Positions 47,563 to 58,872 of a stretch of 64,000 nucleotides of DNA are shown in pieces; positions within the stretch are counted from its first letter, which is position 1, and the number at the start of each line of letters is the position of its first letter. Position numbers and translations under genes: made by a program. A model generated the notes under the pieces. That model was not told the origin of the DNA. It saw only the letters and a program-made list of their open reading frames with translations, and ran no database searches. The DNA comes from Hawksworthiomyces lignivorus (Eukaryota; Ascomycota; Sordariomycetes; Ophiostomatales; Ophiostomataceae): the NCBI GenBank assembly GCA_002917075.1, contig NTMA01000028.1, positions 248,001-312,000 on the forward strand, read 5' to 3'.

Positions 47563-50500
47563 TTTTGCTCTTGTAGCTGAAGTCGAGATATAGCATCCAA
47601 CCAAAGTAGTTAGATGTCCAAGGATTCTACGGACATGAATGCGGTTGTAGTCAATTGGGAAGATTCAACATATGCTAGAGGAAGAAAGACGTGAATCCGA
47701 AAAATAAGTTGCGGTGTTCCAGCAAAGCTTCATTAAGCAAATCGACTCTCAATTTCCATCAAAATCTTTTTTTTTTTTGCGGGTACATCTTTACTACAGC
47801 CAATTGCCATGGCGCGATAGAGAAGATGTTTGTCACGTGGATATCGATAACGAAGATAAAGCATGCATCTGCGGGGGCCAACACTACGTGCTTATTATAT
47901 ATAGCTAACTCTAACAAAGTACATAGGTACCTAGTATACTAATACCAGTCTACAAGCCCAGCATCAACACATATCCACATCAATTCTTTTGCTAATGATC
48001 CATTAGCAATTCAATACTTTAACATAACCCCCTTTCCCAATACTTTATTTCTTTCTTAGACTGTTTGATTTTGTGAGGAATTTCTGTTCTCAGAGAGTAT
48101 AGGAAACAACTTGGATGTCTCATTGTGCAGATAGTGGCCCGGATTGTTTGAACAGAGTTGTGCGTCTTGAGAATTCGCTCTCTGTCCGCGCTGTCGTTAG
48201 TCTTCTCTTTCGGCTTCTTCTCTGTTTATTAGAATATTGTGCTTAAACTACGTGTTATAGCTAGTCTACGATGGCTTCAATCCTAGCCAACCAAGTGCTG
48301 GGATGTCCCCTGACGTGGCCTCGCTGATGGCTTGCATTTCTTTTAGCGGCGGCCGTAAAGGCGGCCGTAAGGTTTTTACTGATAGATGAGCAACTTCTTG
48401 CTTTCCGACAAGGTTACAATTCCTATACGCGTTCTGCCCGGTGTGTTCATTCGGTCCGAGCGTGGCTCTCTGAAGATGTGCTTTCTTCTTTCTCTTACTT
48501 GCCACCTCCGTTGGGCACTGTTCTTCCAGCCCATCGTTTGTAAGTGTATGTGCTTAGGTGAATTCCCGTATAAGCGACCATGCTACATGTCTGTTGGCCG
48601 ACTTACACGACCCACGTGTCGCTAGAGCAGGATGGGACATATCCTTGCGGTCAAAATAGCTGTTGGATCTTATTCTATTCGTGTTGTTTTGTTTATCACC
48701 TTCATTATATCTCTTAGCTACAGATTGAACGCCTTCTGCCGTCGATTTAATTGAATGCTCACTTTGAGCACTGTCTGATAAATCTCGAAACCAGGAGCCT
48801 GCATTTCACATGAGCTGGCAAGCAATCTTTGCGGTTTTGCAGTCTCCCACATGGTAAATATCTGAACGGTAGCGACAGTGCTGTTATTTCCCATGGTCGC
48901 AATTTAATCAAAGACTACTCCAGACTCGCTTCACTGCCATTGCTTCCTAGCAGGGCTGGGTTGCTCCCGCACTATTGGCTGCTCAGCGTGGTAACCCACC
49001 TTCAAAGAGCTTAGATCGCCCAATCAACTGTAGCTTCCCGCCTTCCACCGTTGGCCAAAGTGCTATTGCTGGTCACTACCTGGTCTAGCCTGGTCAGGCC
49101 TCCTCTTCCGCGGCCGCCGCGATGAGGACGGTGTGAGTAGAATGCAACTAAAGAGCATGAAACGGCCAGGACTGTCAATTCTTTGCGGCAACGCGAGCCT
49201 GCCGCAAATAGAAAACCAAAACAAACAAAACAAACAAAACAAAGTGAAGAGGAAATGAAAATAAACAAAACTGGAAAGAATAGCACAGGCTGTAGTTTGA
49301 ACAGTCCTTGGTAAGTCCCTGGTGAGCTTTATTTAACAAGACCATTTCCACTCGGCTGTCCCCGGACAGGCAGGCAGCAGTACCGCAAGCAACAGAGCTC
49401 ATTCTCCTTCCACATTTATGCTTTCCCCTCTCCTTCCGCCACCTACTGACCTTTAAAAACTGCTGCTCCTGGTGCGGTTTCCAAGCCAGAAGCTACAGAA
49501 GAAAAAGTTGGGTTGATCGTCCGTAACACCCAGGCATCCAATCTAAGGCACCCCAGGCATTTGGAGAGGTCTCGCTAAATCATTTGTTTTTCTCTGCAGA
49601 CATATCCAGTGATTTGCCTCCGCCCCTCTTTTCCTTTTCCGTATTCCTTGGTATATTACTTATTGCTTCTGTTTCCTTGCGGTATTTCATTACTATCATT
49701 ATCCTTGTCCTGGTGTTCTGTAGTGCTGTTTTTCTCAGGTTTCATCTCTTCTTTTCTCTGGGCAATATTGCAATCAGCCCCTGTCGATAGAGATTTCCAA
49801 CACCAGGAAAAAGAGCACAAGACAAGGAAAAAAAGAAGAGAGCTTGGACCTTTTTGGCGCGAGCGTCACGCAGTCATTCCCATCCCGCGCGGGTGCTGTC
49901 ACAAGTACCCTGTCATTTAAGTTATCCTCCTTTCGTCTTTGTCGACGATCATCAGCTTTTTCTACCCGCCGCAACTTCTCCTTACGGCAGCTCTTTGTCT
50001 CGGCACGCTCTAGTCAACAGACGCGACCCTTTCCTTACTATCTGAGAGCTAGTCGCTTCCCTGCCCGAGAGCACAGTATCTCTTTGCAGGGTATTAGACG
50101 GGGAGCACAGATGCGGACAAATCACCGAGGCGGCAAGACACAGCGAGACGGCGAAGCGGATCTTAGGACAAGATAAAAGGGCAGAAGAAGAGGGAGAGGA
50201 AGAGAAGTCGAAAAGCAAACACTCGGCGTCGAAATAGTCTGCGGTTTCCTATTCGCTTCATGTTAACTAACAGGGGAAAGAATCTTTGGAAATCTACCCC
50301 AAGCGTTACCTCTTTACCTACATATACATTTACAGACATATACGTGCAAACGTACATACCTGCATACATACATTCGACCACACATACACAAAGTGGGGAA
50401 CAGACCTCTCCTTGTCTTTTTCTGTTACCTTCGTCACCCACGCCCCCGGCATCACCTTTCATCTCAATCTCGCTCACTCGCGCCACTCTACAGCCGCCGC

Positions 50501-51143
50501 GCTCTACCGATCACAATTTTGGACTTCGTTTTGAATCCGACTCTCTCTTTATTCCCGCTCTCTGTTTTCAGAAGCCTTTCTGCGTCGATTTCTCCGGTAC
50601 CTGCAGCCGCCCTGAGGGTGATGTACCCCCTCCAAATCCACCACGGATCCAGCCGCCCTTTTTCGAACCTCTGGACCACGTCTCGGATCGACTTGGAGGC
50701 ATCGCCTTGCTTCCCGATTATTTAAACAAGCTAGTCGGCTGTTTGCATCTCTTAATCTTTAGCTCGGATCCTCTTTCTCTTACCTTCTCGGCGGTCACTG
50801 GTCCGCCCCAAAATTGCCGTCATTCCTAACGCCTCAGCTCCTAGTGCGGTTAATACGCTTTCTTTGCGTCGGTCGATCATCGTTCTCGACCTGACTTGCT
50901 GCGCCCAGTCCAGCGAATCTCTTCCTATCTTTCGCCCGTCTCTCATCCCTTCCTGCTGAATCCTCCTGTCGCGAATCTTCGACTGCTTCTCTTAGCTTCG
51001 TCACTCTGCCGTACAGCAAACCAGCTGTTTTGGGTTCTGCCTGTGCCCGTGCTTCCCTCTATCTCCCATTCCAGGCAAAACCCCGCCTAGGTTCTTGAAC
51101 CGCTCTAGGACGGAAACTTCCGTCTTTGACGAAGCTGGAGGTC
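47563..51143. other. 3.6-kb gene-free region and ARL8 leader
   Basis: This holds the RPA135 promoter on the left and the ARL8 upstream region on the right. From about 49580 to 51090 the plus strand is CT-rich. An open frame of 189 codons at 50260-50829 has leader-like composition and no recognisable features. A short repeat, GGCGGCCGTAA, occurs twice at 48350-48371. No gene is supported. Confidence 0.55.
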
Positions 51144-52141
51144 ATGGCCGCGATCATACGGAAAGTCTACGAGTGGTGGTTAAGGACGTTCTGGTAGGCC
51201 GATACTTTCCGCATTTTTCCTGTTCCAATTTATTTTTCGAGGGTTCAAGCGAAACTCGAGTTGGTCGACCGGCTTGGCACAATAAGAGAAAAAAGCTCAC
51301 AGAACTCATCATCAACCAGGGCAACGGAAATGGATGTCACAATGCTCGGACTCCAAAACGCAGGCAAGACTTGCCTCCTGAACGTGTTGTCGGTATGGCA
51401 TCATCCCCATGACCAGCTTCTTGACTTACCTCTTTTTTCTGTCTACCTCGCGCTCACTCATCTGGCCTCAATGCCGCCTGAACTTTGCTAACATCATTGT
51501 GCTTTGTCAAGGGTGGTGAATTTACCTACGAGTAAGTGGTGCTCTTATCCAAAGGAATCTTTTCGTCCCGGATCAGATTTCTGCGTCGCATAGATGCATT
51601 TAGAACAAACAAATCACCTTGGATTTAGCGCTGCCCTCTTTTCTCATGCGCTTCAGAGCTAAGCTCTAGTTTTCTAAGACACTCCATCCCCTTCTATCTT
51701 CGTTTCCTGGCTAACGCTCGACGTGATAGCACCATCCCAACCATCGGCTTCAACATGAAGCGGGTACAACGAAACAACGTCTCTATGAAGTGTTGGGACA
51801 TTGGTGGCCAGCCCCGGTTTCGCCCAATGTGGGAACGGTACTGTCGAGGCGTCAACGCCATTCTCTTTGTCGTGGATATTGCGGATATGGAGAAGCTCCA
51901 AGCGGCTCGGGAAGAGCTTCACTCGATAATGGACCAACCATCGCTAGAAGGGATCCCTTTACTTGTGCTAGGCAATAAGTCAGATTTGCCAGAGAAGCTA
52001 TCAGTAGATGAGCTGATCGATGCGCTAGATCTCAAGGGAATCGAACACCGCGAGGTCTCCTGCTATGGCATAAGTGCAAAAGAGGAGACCAATCTAGAAG
52101 CTGTCCTCTCTTGGCTAGTCAAACGTGCCCATCAAAGATGA
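51144..52141 (+). CDS. ARL8: ARL8-type small GTPase
   Basis: Four exons, 51144-51193, 51320-51392, 51512-51531 and 51730-52141, give 184 residues, matching the 186 of animal Arl8. Donors are GTAGGC, GTATGG and GTAAGT. The N-terminal amphipathic helix (AIIRKVYEWWLRTFW) begins Met-Ala-Ala and lacks Gly2, so it is not myristoylated, as in Arl8. GTPase motifs: P-loop GLQNAGKT (27-34), switch 1 around TIPTIGFN (49-56), DIGGQ (71-75) followed by the Arl8 hallmark PRFRPMWERYCRGV, NKSD, and SAK near the end. Arl8 places lysosomes and endosomes on kinesin-linked tracks in animals and affects vacuolar and endosomal traffic and hyphal growth in fungi. The 20-nt third exon is needed to join the P-loop exon to switch 1 in frame. 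The gene sits behind a CT-rich leader. Confidence 0.95.
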
Positions 52142-54770
52142 GGTGATGAGGAGGCAGGTCGAAATCTGTGAAGATAAGATGTCGCGCTCTCGGGGATGGA
52201 GCGAAGAAGGCGGCGGCAATTTTTGATTTTGCAAATGCTTTGTACACGCCCACAGCTCAGATTTGGTTTAAGGGGTGGCCAACCTTTACTCTTTTGTTCT
52301 CTTATCTTCATTCCGCTATGGTCGCACTTCCCTTCATCATTTCCCTCTTTTTGATCCTATTTCGGAAGGGTTGCTCTTTCATTTTGGACTGGACCCGGTG
52401 TTCTTCCCTTGGCTTTTTTTTTTCTCTCTTTGACTGTTGTTTTAGCTGGCGTCGGCTGCTAACGGCCATTGGATTCTGTCATTTTTCTTTTTTCCGTGTC
52501 TTGATCTTTTTCGCCTTTTCGACATTTAGCTTCTGCTTCCTGTTCACCTCCTTTGAGTTCCCATGCTTTGCTGCCAGCACCCCTTTATTTTCCGATTTAA
52601 CGATGAAACGACGCTCGAGGATCAAAAAAGACGTTACCATTTGGCCGGCAACGACCGATAATATAAAGAGTTTCCACGAGCATTAACATGACACTAGTCA
52701 AGTACCTGTTATGCTTTTTGAGAGATAGACGTTATGGAAGCTTCAATCTCCATTCCATTATTTTCCCTGTTGTATCTTGTCCTATGTTGATCGTAAAAGG
52801 TACGAACCTTGGTTAAATTTCTCTGTTATATATTGACTGAATATTGCGGAGATTGAAAACTCTGAAGGCGATACTGAATACAGTACACTTCAGAAATAGT
52901 GGCCTCTTTTCGGTTTTGACGAAGGGAGATTTTTGGGGCAACTCATTAGCTGTTTGCCAGGATGTGGGCATGATATCATGGTTTTGGGTGGGATAGATTA
53001 TGTACGGCGACAATGTAAGACTTGATAAAAACGCGGAGGAAACAACGAGAAATATGTACTTCATATACGGAATGGAGGAAGGCCTTATGTATTTACCCAT
53101 GGTCAACGGCGAGTAGGGCGAGATGACCAAAAATTTGGTAGTTGGAGTGAAGAGACCAATACCACCGTGACACTTAAATACCGACAGACCAGTATTGCAC
53201 ACGGGCCACTTTATTGCGTTTTTCTTTTTCTAGCTCATTTTCCATTCTTACAAGCTCTTGTAGGTATTTGATGTACACAATTTTGCATCAACACGCCAGC
53301 GAATCGAGCCAGAGTCAATGAGGCGCATTCTAGGCTAAAGACAAAGAAAGGAAAACATGTGTGTATAAAAGAAGAAGAAAAGAAAGAAAGAAGCCAAGAA
53401 ACACGATATTTTAAAGAAAAAAAAGGTAAAACAAGCATGCACAAGTCTGCACAGGCTATCAGCTCTTCTCTGAGATAAGGCACAAGAGCCTGCAGTGGTA
53501 TGATGTATACGGATATTCTACAAGAAAAAGGACATAGCATGCTATTTTGGAAAGCGTATCTTACAAGGTGAATCCTAGTTAAGCTTTAAAGAAGCAACTT
53601 CTAAGTGGAACCCCTCGCTGGAACCTTCCTGCTGTGATTTTCGCTGGCTGCCTATTCTAAATATAGGGCTACTTGCCCGTCTATCCGTGATGCTATTCGT
53701 TAATCTTGAGTAATGATGGACGGTTAGCTACCCTCTTCAAAACGGCCGTGGCTTTCCCCCCTCAATGTCACACAGATGCTGGCGCAAGATGATACTTGTT
53801 GCTCCCCCTGTATTGCAGCACCAAATCAAAAGCAAACAAGCTGGCATTGCTCCCTTTTCTATTTGTTCTTATGGTACGGAGTAGCCTTATTTACAACACA
53901 CTCACAACTGCGGTTGTAGATGTGTTTTGGTTTGGTGTTTGCCTAGTCCATAAGAGGTACATGTGTGCTCGTCAATGTCTTCCAAACTGGGTGCATGGCA
54001 GGAGGGAAAGCATATTTTATCATGCAACTAGAACCTAAGATAAGCGACAAAGGATATTTTATTGCTCTGGGGCGGCAGCTTCCGTGCCTTTTGATAAGTG
54101 GGCATACTGAGTGAGAACGCGAGGTTGTCTCATGGAACAGTGACGTCTACGCACAGGTGAGACCCAAAGATCTTTGCAGAGGCTGGATGGTGGTTCCACG
54201 AACTAGGGTGTGCTCGTGTGGGGCTCATAAATACGCGTGGACTCATCATGTTACTATATCGCGTTGTTATGCCTGTTGTCACGGAAGATTTTGCATTGCA
54301 GCGAAATGGAAGTATCAAAAAGGACAACATAAGAATGGGATAACAGAAAGTACGTGTTAGTTGTCAAAAGACTACGTAGCCAGAACTTTCTCTGGTATTA
54401 TCTGCAGCTTGCGATGGGTGGAGGTCTGTGGCTTGACATTTTCGTTCCCCTGTTCCGTACTTGACTAGAAATAGCTAATTCGGTAGAATCGATCATTGGA
54501 GAGCTCCAGCGGCCTCCTATCTTTTTTTCTTCCTTTCTTTTCTTCGTCTGCTAAATTCAGCCAACACAAGCAAATGCTTACGAAGTACTCGTTCATACCA
54601 ACACAAGGTCGACACGATAATCTGCGCGCCTCGCCAACACTCTTTTGCTTCTTTTCTTTACAAGTACAGAACTGCTTTTCGATCCCGCTTGCCCTCACTC
54701 TCCCTTCCCTAACGACACTGCCTACGTTTCCTGCCACATGCCGAAAGCACTACTGGCTACTTTTCCCTAT
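52142..54770. other. 2.6-kb region without a supported gene
   Basis: The first part (52142 to about 52800) is probably the ARL8 3' UTR. A 172-codon frame there (52168-52686) is T-rich and hydrophobic by composition only. The rest is AT-rich, with one TACGGAGTA at 53875. A CT-rich stretch (54510-54770) leads to the small gene at 54771. Confidence 0.5.
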
Positions 54771-55201
54771 ATGATGACTACCGAGCTTTCCGGGCCGCTG
54801 GACTCCTGGCTTGGAGCTTTGTCGGCGGCCATTTTCTTCCCGCAGAACTCATCTCTGGTAGTTCGCATCATATCCGGCATTTTCGTATGTTTTCCTCAAT
54901 ACTTTAACGATAGCTTTGATTCCACTGTACAAATATTAACTCCGAGTTACCTGTCTCTGAGTAGGGCGCTCTCGGCATTGCTTTCATCTTTCCCATCGTC
55001 GCGCTGATCGCATTTGATATTTGTCTCTGGATTTGGCGACTCTATGTTCTCAACCGTAACGCGTACCTTCGACAACAGCAACAGTACCAGCAGCAGCAGC
55101 GACAACAGCGGCAGCAGAGGCAAGAACGACAGCAACTGCTGCTGCGACAACAAGACAAGAATATATCAGAAGGAACTGCGGCGACTCCATCTAGACGATG
55201 A
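54771..55201 (+). CDS. Small single-pass membrane protein with Gln/Arg-rich tail
   Basis: This gene appears only after splicing. Exon 1 is 54771-54884 and exon 2 is 54965-55201, joined by an 80-nt intron with a GTATGT donor, an ATTAAC branch-like site and a GAGTAG acceptor; both exons stay in frame. The 116-residue product starts MMTTELSGPLDSWLGALSAA, with a first hydrophobic stretch. It then has a strong membrane segment across the junction (IISGIFGALGIAFIFPIVAL, then IAFDICLWIWRLYVL). A Gln/Arg-rich helical tail (YLRQQQQYQQQQRQQRQ) ends SEGTAATPSRR. The layout (tight turn, one or two membrane spans, cytosolic charged tail) suggests an ER or Golgi small membrane protein, but I do not recognise the family. 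An in-frame ATG at 54738 would add 11 residues. The hydrophobic segment continuing exactly across the splice site is the best evidence that it is real. Confidence 0.65.
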
Positions 55202-55485
55202 GCTCTTAATTTGATCGAGCTTCGACTACACTCCCAACTACACTATCAACTACACCGGACTTTATATAGATATATATGATGCGAAATGCGTTGGCGCTGG
55301 GCATCGGAGCGAGGAGAGCTTTAGGAGGAACCCCAGGTTCAACAACAAAGGATTTATTTTCTTCCTGTTGATGTCTTGAGATTTATCTCTCTATTCTATC
55401 TGGCTGTCTTTTTTTTTCCCTTGCACCGTTTTTTAAAGTGCCGTTGTACATCCGCAACGGATCACCTGTTATCGCCCCGTCCATT

Positions 55486-56755
55486 CTATGCAATTTGAGA
55501 TAGGACCTTAATCAGATCGCTGGTTACGCCCATGGCGGTCACCTCGCCGCCAGCGCCGGCACCCTGGATAATCAGCGGATTGTTGCCGTACCGCTTCGTG
55601 TAGAAGCTAAAGATGTTGTCGCTGCCTTTCAGCGCTGCAAAAGGATGCGACCGGTCAAACGTCTCTAGGCCGACCTTGAGGGTCTTTGTGGCGACATCGA
55701 CGCTGCCAACATAGCGCACAACCTTACCCGCCTGTTCGGCGGCCGCCTTGACGGACTCCATCTGTGCATCAAACTGTGGAAGCTTCTCCAGGAACTCATC
55801 ACCGCTAGCAACGGTCTCCAGCTCTGCAGGAATCAGACTCTGCACGGGGAAAGACGTCGGCGACTCGACAGGGAGGCCGGCCAAGCGGGCCAAGATGGTC
55901 AGCTTGCGGGCGACGTCCATGCCATTAAGGTCGTCGCGGGGGTCCGGTTCGGTGTAACCAAGCGCCTTCGCCTTGGCAACCTCAGCAGACCACTTACCCG
56001 CCGCGGCACCAGCACCTGCAGGGCTGGCAGGCGCAAAGGAGTTGAACAAAAATGAGAGCGTGCCGCTGAAGATGCCCTCGACGCGGGTGATCTCGTCACC
56101 AGTGTCGACAAGGTCCTTGACGGTGGAGATGAGAGGCAGGCCAGCGCCGCACGAAGCCTCGTGGTAGACTTTGGCGCCAGACGTTGCCGCGGCGGTGAAG
56201 ATGTCCTGCCACTGCTGGTAGGAGCCGGTGAACGCCTTCTTGTTCGGGGTGACAATGCTGATACCGCGGCTCAGGATGAGCGGGTAGGCATCGGCGACGC
56301 CCTGGTCGCTGGTGTTATCGACGAGGACAACTTTGGCAGGAGCGGCGGCCAGGTGGTCAACGAGAGCGGGCAGGGCGAGAGGAGTCTGCTGAGACGCAGC
56401 GAGGCTTGCTAGTGCACCACTGATGCTGATTTCGCTGTAATCTTGGTGATAAACGGCCTTTTTGCTGGTGGTGATGTAGCAAAGGCTGAGGCGCGTGGCC
56501 GGGCGACGCGCAGCGAGGTCGGCGAGCTGGCCGAGGAAACACTTGCCGACACCACCAGCGCCTAGACAACAGAAGAAATTGTGTGTGAGAAGACGTTCAT
56601 GCTGAACAATAGAAGTGCCCAGTTATGCCTTGGAGCTTCGAGCTCCAAGCAACGCCGCACGGCGCCGACACGGAATTGCGGGGGAGGGGTAGGCAAACAG
56701 AATGAGAGCGATCCGTACCAATGATGGCAATAAAGACCCGGTGTTGAGTCGTCAT
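55486..56755 (-). CDS. HOM6: Homoserine dehydrogenase
   Basis: Minus-strand exons are 56755-56719 (37 nt) and 56561-55486, giving 370 residues against 359 in yeast Hom6. The intron has a GTACGG donor and a TCTAG acceptor. It splits the NAD(P)-binding glycine motif: exon 1 ends VFIAIIG and exon 2 continues AGGVGKCFLGQL. Further marks are TPNKKAF, the family signature around CGAGLPLISTVKDL and GDEITRVEGIFSGTLSFLFN, the catalytic-domain segment YTEPDPRDDLNGMDVARK, and the end NPLIIQGAGAGGEVTAMGVT. The enzyme reduces aspartate semialdehyde to homoserine, the branch point to threonine and methionine. It is monofunctional (no aspartate kinase domain), as in other fungi. I see no exact TGACTCA Gcn4/Cpc1 site in the near upstream region. 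A 22-G run lies 59-80 nt upstream of the start. Confidence 0.97.
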
Positions 56756-56813
56756 CTTGCCGGGAAGATTATTTGAACAGTCAATTGCGGCTGTTGGAAG
56801 TTCAGGTGACCAA

Positions 56814-56835
56814 GGGGGGGGGGGGGGGGGGGGGG
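56814..56835 (+). repeat. Homopolymer of 22 G
   Basis: A run of 22 consecutive guanines on the plus strand, 59-80 nt upstream of the HOM6 start codon (so poly-C in the HOM6 sense). Its exact length may be uncertain because such runs are hard to sequence. Confidence 0.9.
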
Positions 56836-57185
56836 CGCAGATACAGTCAATGAATAAAGTGAAATAAAATCGGGAAGTATAATACGACCGCGTGGGCTGT
56901 GGAAAAGGCGAAATCCGTTCTTACAGTTTTTCTCCGTACATGCTGGCGTCTGATACGCTTTGGAAGCTCATGAGTTGGTGGGACACAGCCACGAATGGTG
57001 GAGCCGATTTTCGGGGTGTTTTTTCCCTTTTTTTTTTTAAAGCCTAAGCATAGGGACCTGAAGAAAAAAGTCTCGCTTTCCTAGCACGATACTTGCCCGG
57101 AGGAAGACATATCCTGCGAGGCACTACTAGTGAAAATGTGGTATAGTACGGAGTACGAAATGACACTGTCTTGTTCTTTCAGTTG

Positions 57186-57201
57186 TACGTACGTACGTAC
57201 C
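57186..57201. repeat. (TACG)n tract
   Basis: About four copies of the tetramer TACG, self-complementary as ACGT/GTAC. It lies between HOM6 and the RCR-like gene. Confidence 0.8.
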
Positions 57202-58219
57202 TGAAGTTTTTACGTGTCTAAAGAGTATTGCAGCATCACGCAGGGAGGCATTGAGAAATGTTGGAAAAATCCTGCGCCCTTCCCTACAGGGCCCCTAAAT
57301 TCATTTCTTTTAACTAATTGGCAACATATATTCCCGCTTAAAATGCCAAGACACGTGCAAAGTATCCCAAAGAAGAAAAATGCAAGAGGAAGCGCGGGTC
57401 AAGACATTATTTACTGCTCAGCTAAGAATCAAGCCTTTTTCCTATCGTACAGGAGAGTCTACGGAGTAAAGTCCTATGGCCTTTTGTTTCTCTTTTCCTT
57501 TTTGAGATCTTGCCGTTTTCCGAGAAACACAGATTGCTTTGGAATCTTCTCCTGGTCCTCAAACGGCTATAAGCGCAGCCAGGCTCTTCCGAGTTTCAAG
57601 ATTTTGTGTGGGCTGACGACGTCACCAATTGCGCCGCTTTCAACGAGGCAGCAGAGGCTTGTTTCTTTGTCTTGTAAAAGGTACCTTTTTTCTGGTTCCT
57701 CCGTCCTCCGTATTGCAGCGGCTGACCATACGCGCAATACGACTCTGAGGTGCCGCGGCGATAACGAAATGGAATTTTCTGGCAGTGCCACGCCCTACTG
57801 TATGTAACTACATATGTACTTGTAGTGTGTAATACGCAGCTGTGACAGGTGATCCCAACCCCAAATGAAGTCTGGAACGAAGAGCTCCATCCGACACTAC
57901 CCCTAAGTATTACCCGTTTTAAACAGGCCAAGCAGCAAACTCCTCACCCCAGCCCCATAATAACCTTACTGTGCTCCGCATACATATTTGGACACTAACC
58001 ACCGTGGATACGTAAGACGATCCTGTCGCTCATTCTCTTTGAAGCCTCTGTTTTCTCTTCTTGCATTTACTCTCTGACTTGTACTACATTTGTTCCATCC
58101 TTTTCTCTTCCCTCCCGCTTCTCTTCCTGAGGAAAACCATTCCATCTATCGAATCAATCGCGTTTACGCTAGATTGAAGACGCTTCGCATTTACTCTCAA
58201 TCTGCTCTAAGCAACTGAG

Positions 58220-58872
58220 ATGGCGCCTGTTCAAGAGACGGCAGCCGAGCTTGTGCGCCGGTAAGTTCACCACATCTTCTCCCGGTCGGCTTTTAAAAGC
58301 ATCTCCTTTCGTCGCTTGCTATACCCTCAGTTTTATTCGGATCTTTTTTTTTTTTTTTTTGTTTCGCTTTCGATGTATTACATCATTCGGACATCAATAG
58401 CTAACGACACTTCTCGCACAGCGCCGACGGCTGCCCGGCCGGTTACTATCCCAGCGGAGGATTCTGCTACCGCAACTCCAACTGGTACTGGTGGGGCCGC
58501 TGGGTGTTCACCGGTGTCATCATCATTATCTTTATCATTTTCTTGATTATCCTGAGTCGCCGCGCGCGCCGCCAACGCAGATTGGGCCAGCCAGCAGCTT
58601 ATACCGGGTGGATGGGCAGATGGGGTGGCGGCCCCAACCCGCCACCGCAGTATAACAATCCAAACGCGTACGCTACACAACCTCCTCAGTATAGCCAGCA
58701 GCCACCTGTTGGCGCCCAATATACTGGCGGTACCTACAACAGCAACGAGGGCTATTACGGCCAGAATGCAAACAACATCCCTCTTCAACCGCCAAACAAC
58801 TCATACTACCCGACTCGCGGTGTAGCAGACGAGTTTGCGCCGCCCGAAGGTCCGCCGCCAGGCAAGAAATAA
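58220..58872 (+). CDS. RCR-family single-pass membrane protein
   Basis: Exons are 58220-58260 and 58422-58872, giving 163 residues. The 161-nt intron has a GTAAGT donor, an embedded run of 17 T, a CTAAC branch site and a GCACAG acceptor. The order is typical of fungal Rcr1/Rcr2-like proteins: a short N-terminus, a Cys-rich Trp/Tyr stretch (DGCPAGYYPSGGFCYRNSNW, WYWWGRW), one membrane span (VFTGVIIIIFIIFLIIL), a basic stop-transfer (SRRARRQRR) and a Pro/Gln/Asn/Tyr-rich cytosolic tail. The tail has two PPQY motifs that fit the PPxY site recognised by Rsp5/Nedd4 ubiquitin ligases. In yeast Rcr1 lowers chitin deposition and Rcr2 acts in sorting of plasma-membrane proteins to the vacuole. The exact substrate role here is inferred. 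Confidence 0.85.

Larger units (their letters stand above)
56756..58219. other. Divergent region between HOM6 and RCR-like gene
   Basis: This is the shared upstream region of two divergent genes. It holds the G22 run (56814-56835), TACGGAGTA at 57147 and 57460, a (TACG)n tract (57186-57201), and a CT-rich leader before 58220. A 197-codon frame at 57214-57807 has no recognisable domain and I do not call it a gene. Confidence 0.5.

Noticed and set aside
50260..50829. 189-codon frame upstream of ARL8
   Set aside because: Pyrimidine-leader composition, no recognisable motif.
52168..52686. 172-codon hydrophobic frame after ARL8
   Set aside because: T-rich sequence gives Phe/Leu/Ser runs, and its position fits the ARL8 3' UTR.
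57214..57807. 197-codon frame between HOM6 and the RCR-like gene
   Set aside because: No family pattern, no consistent codon bias, and it overlaps the presumed divergent promoter. It remains possible but unsupported.
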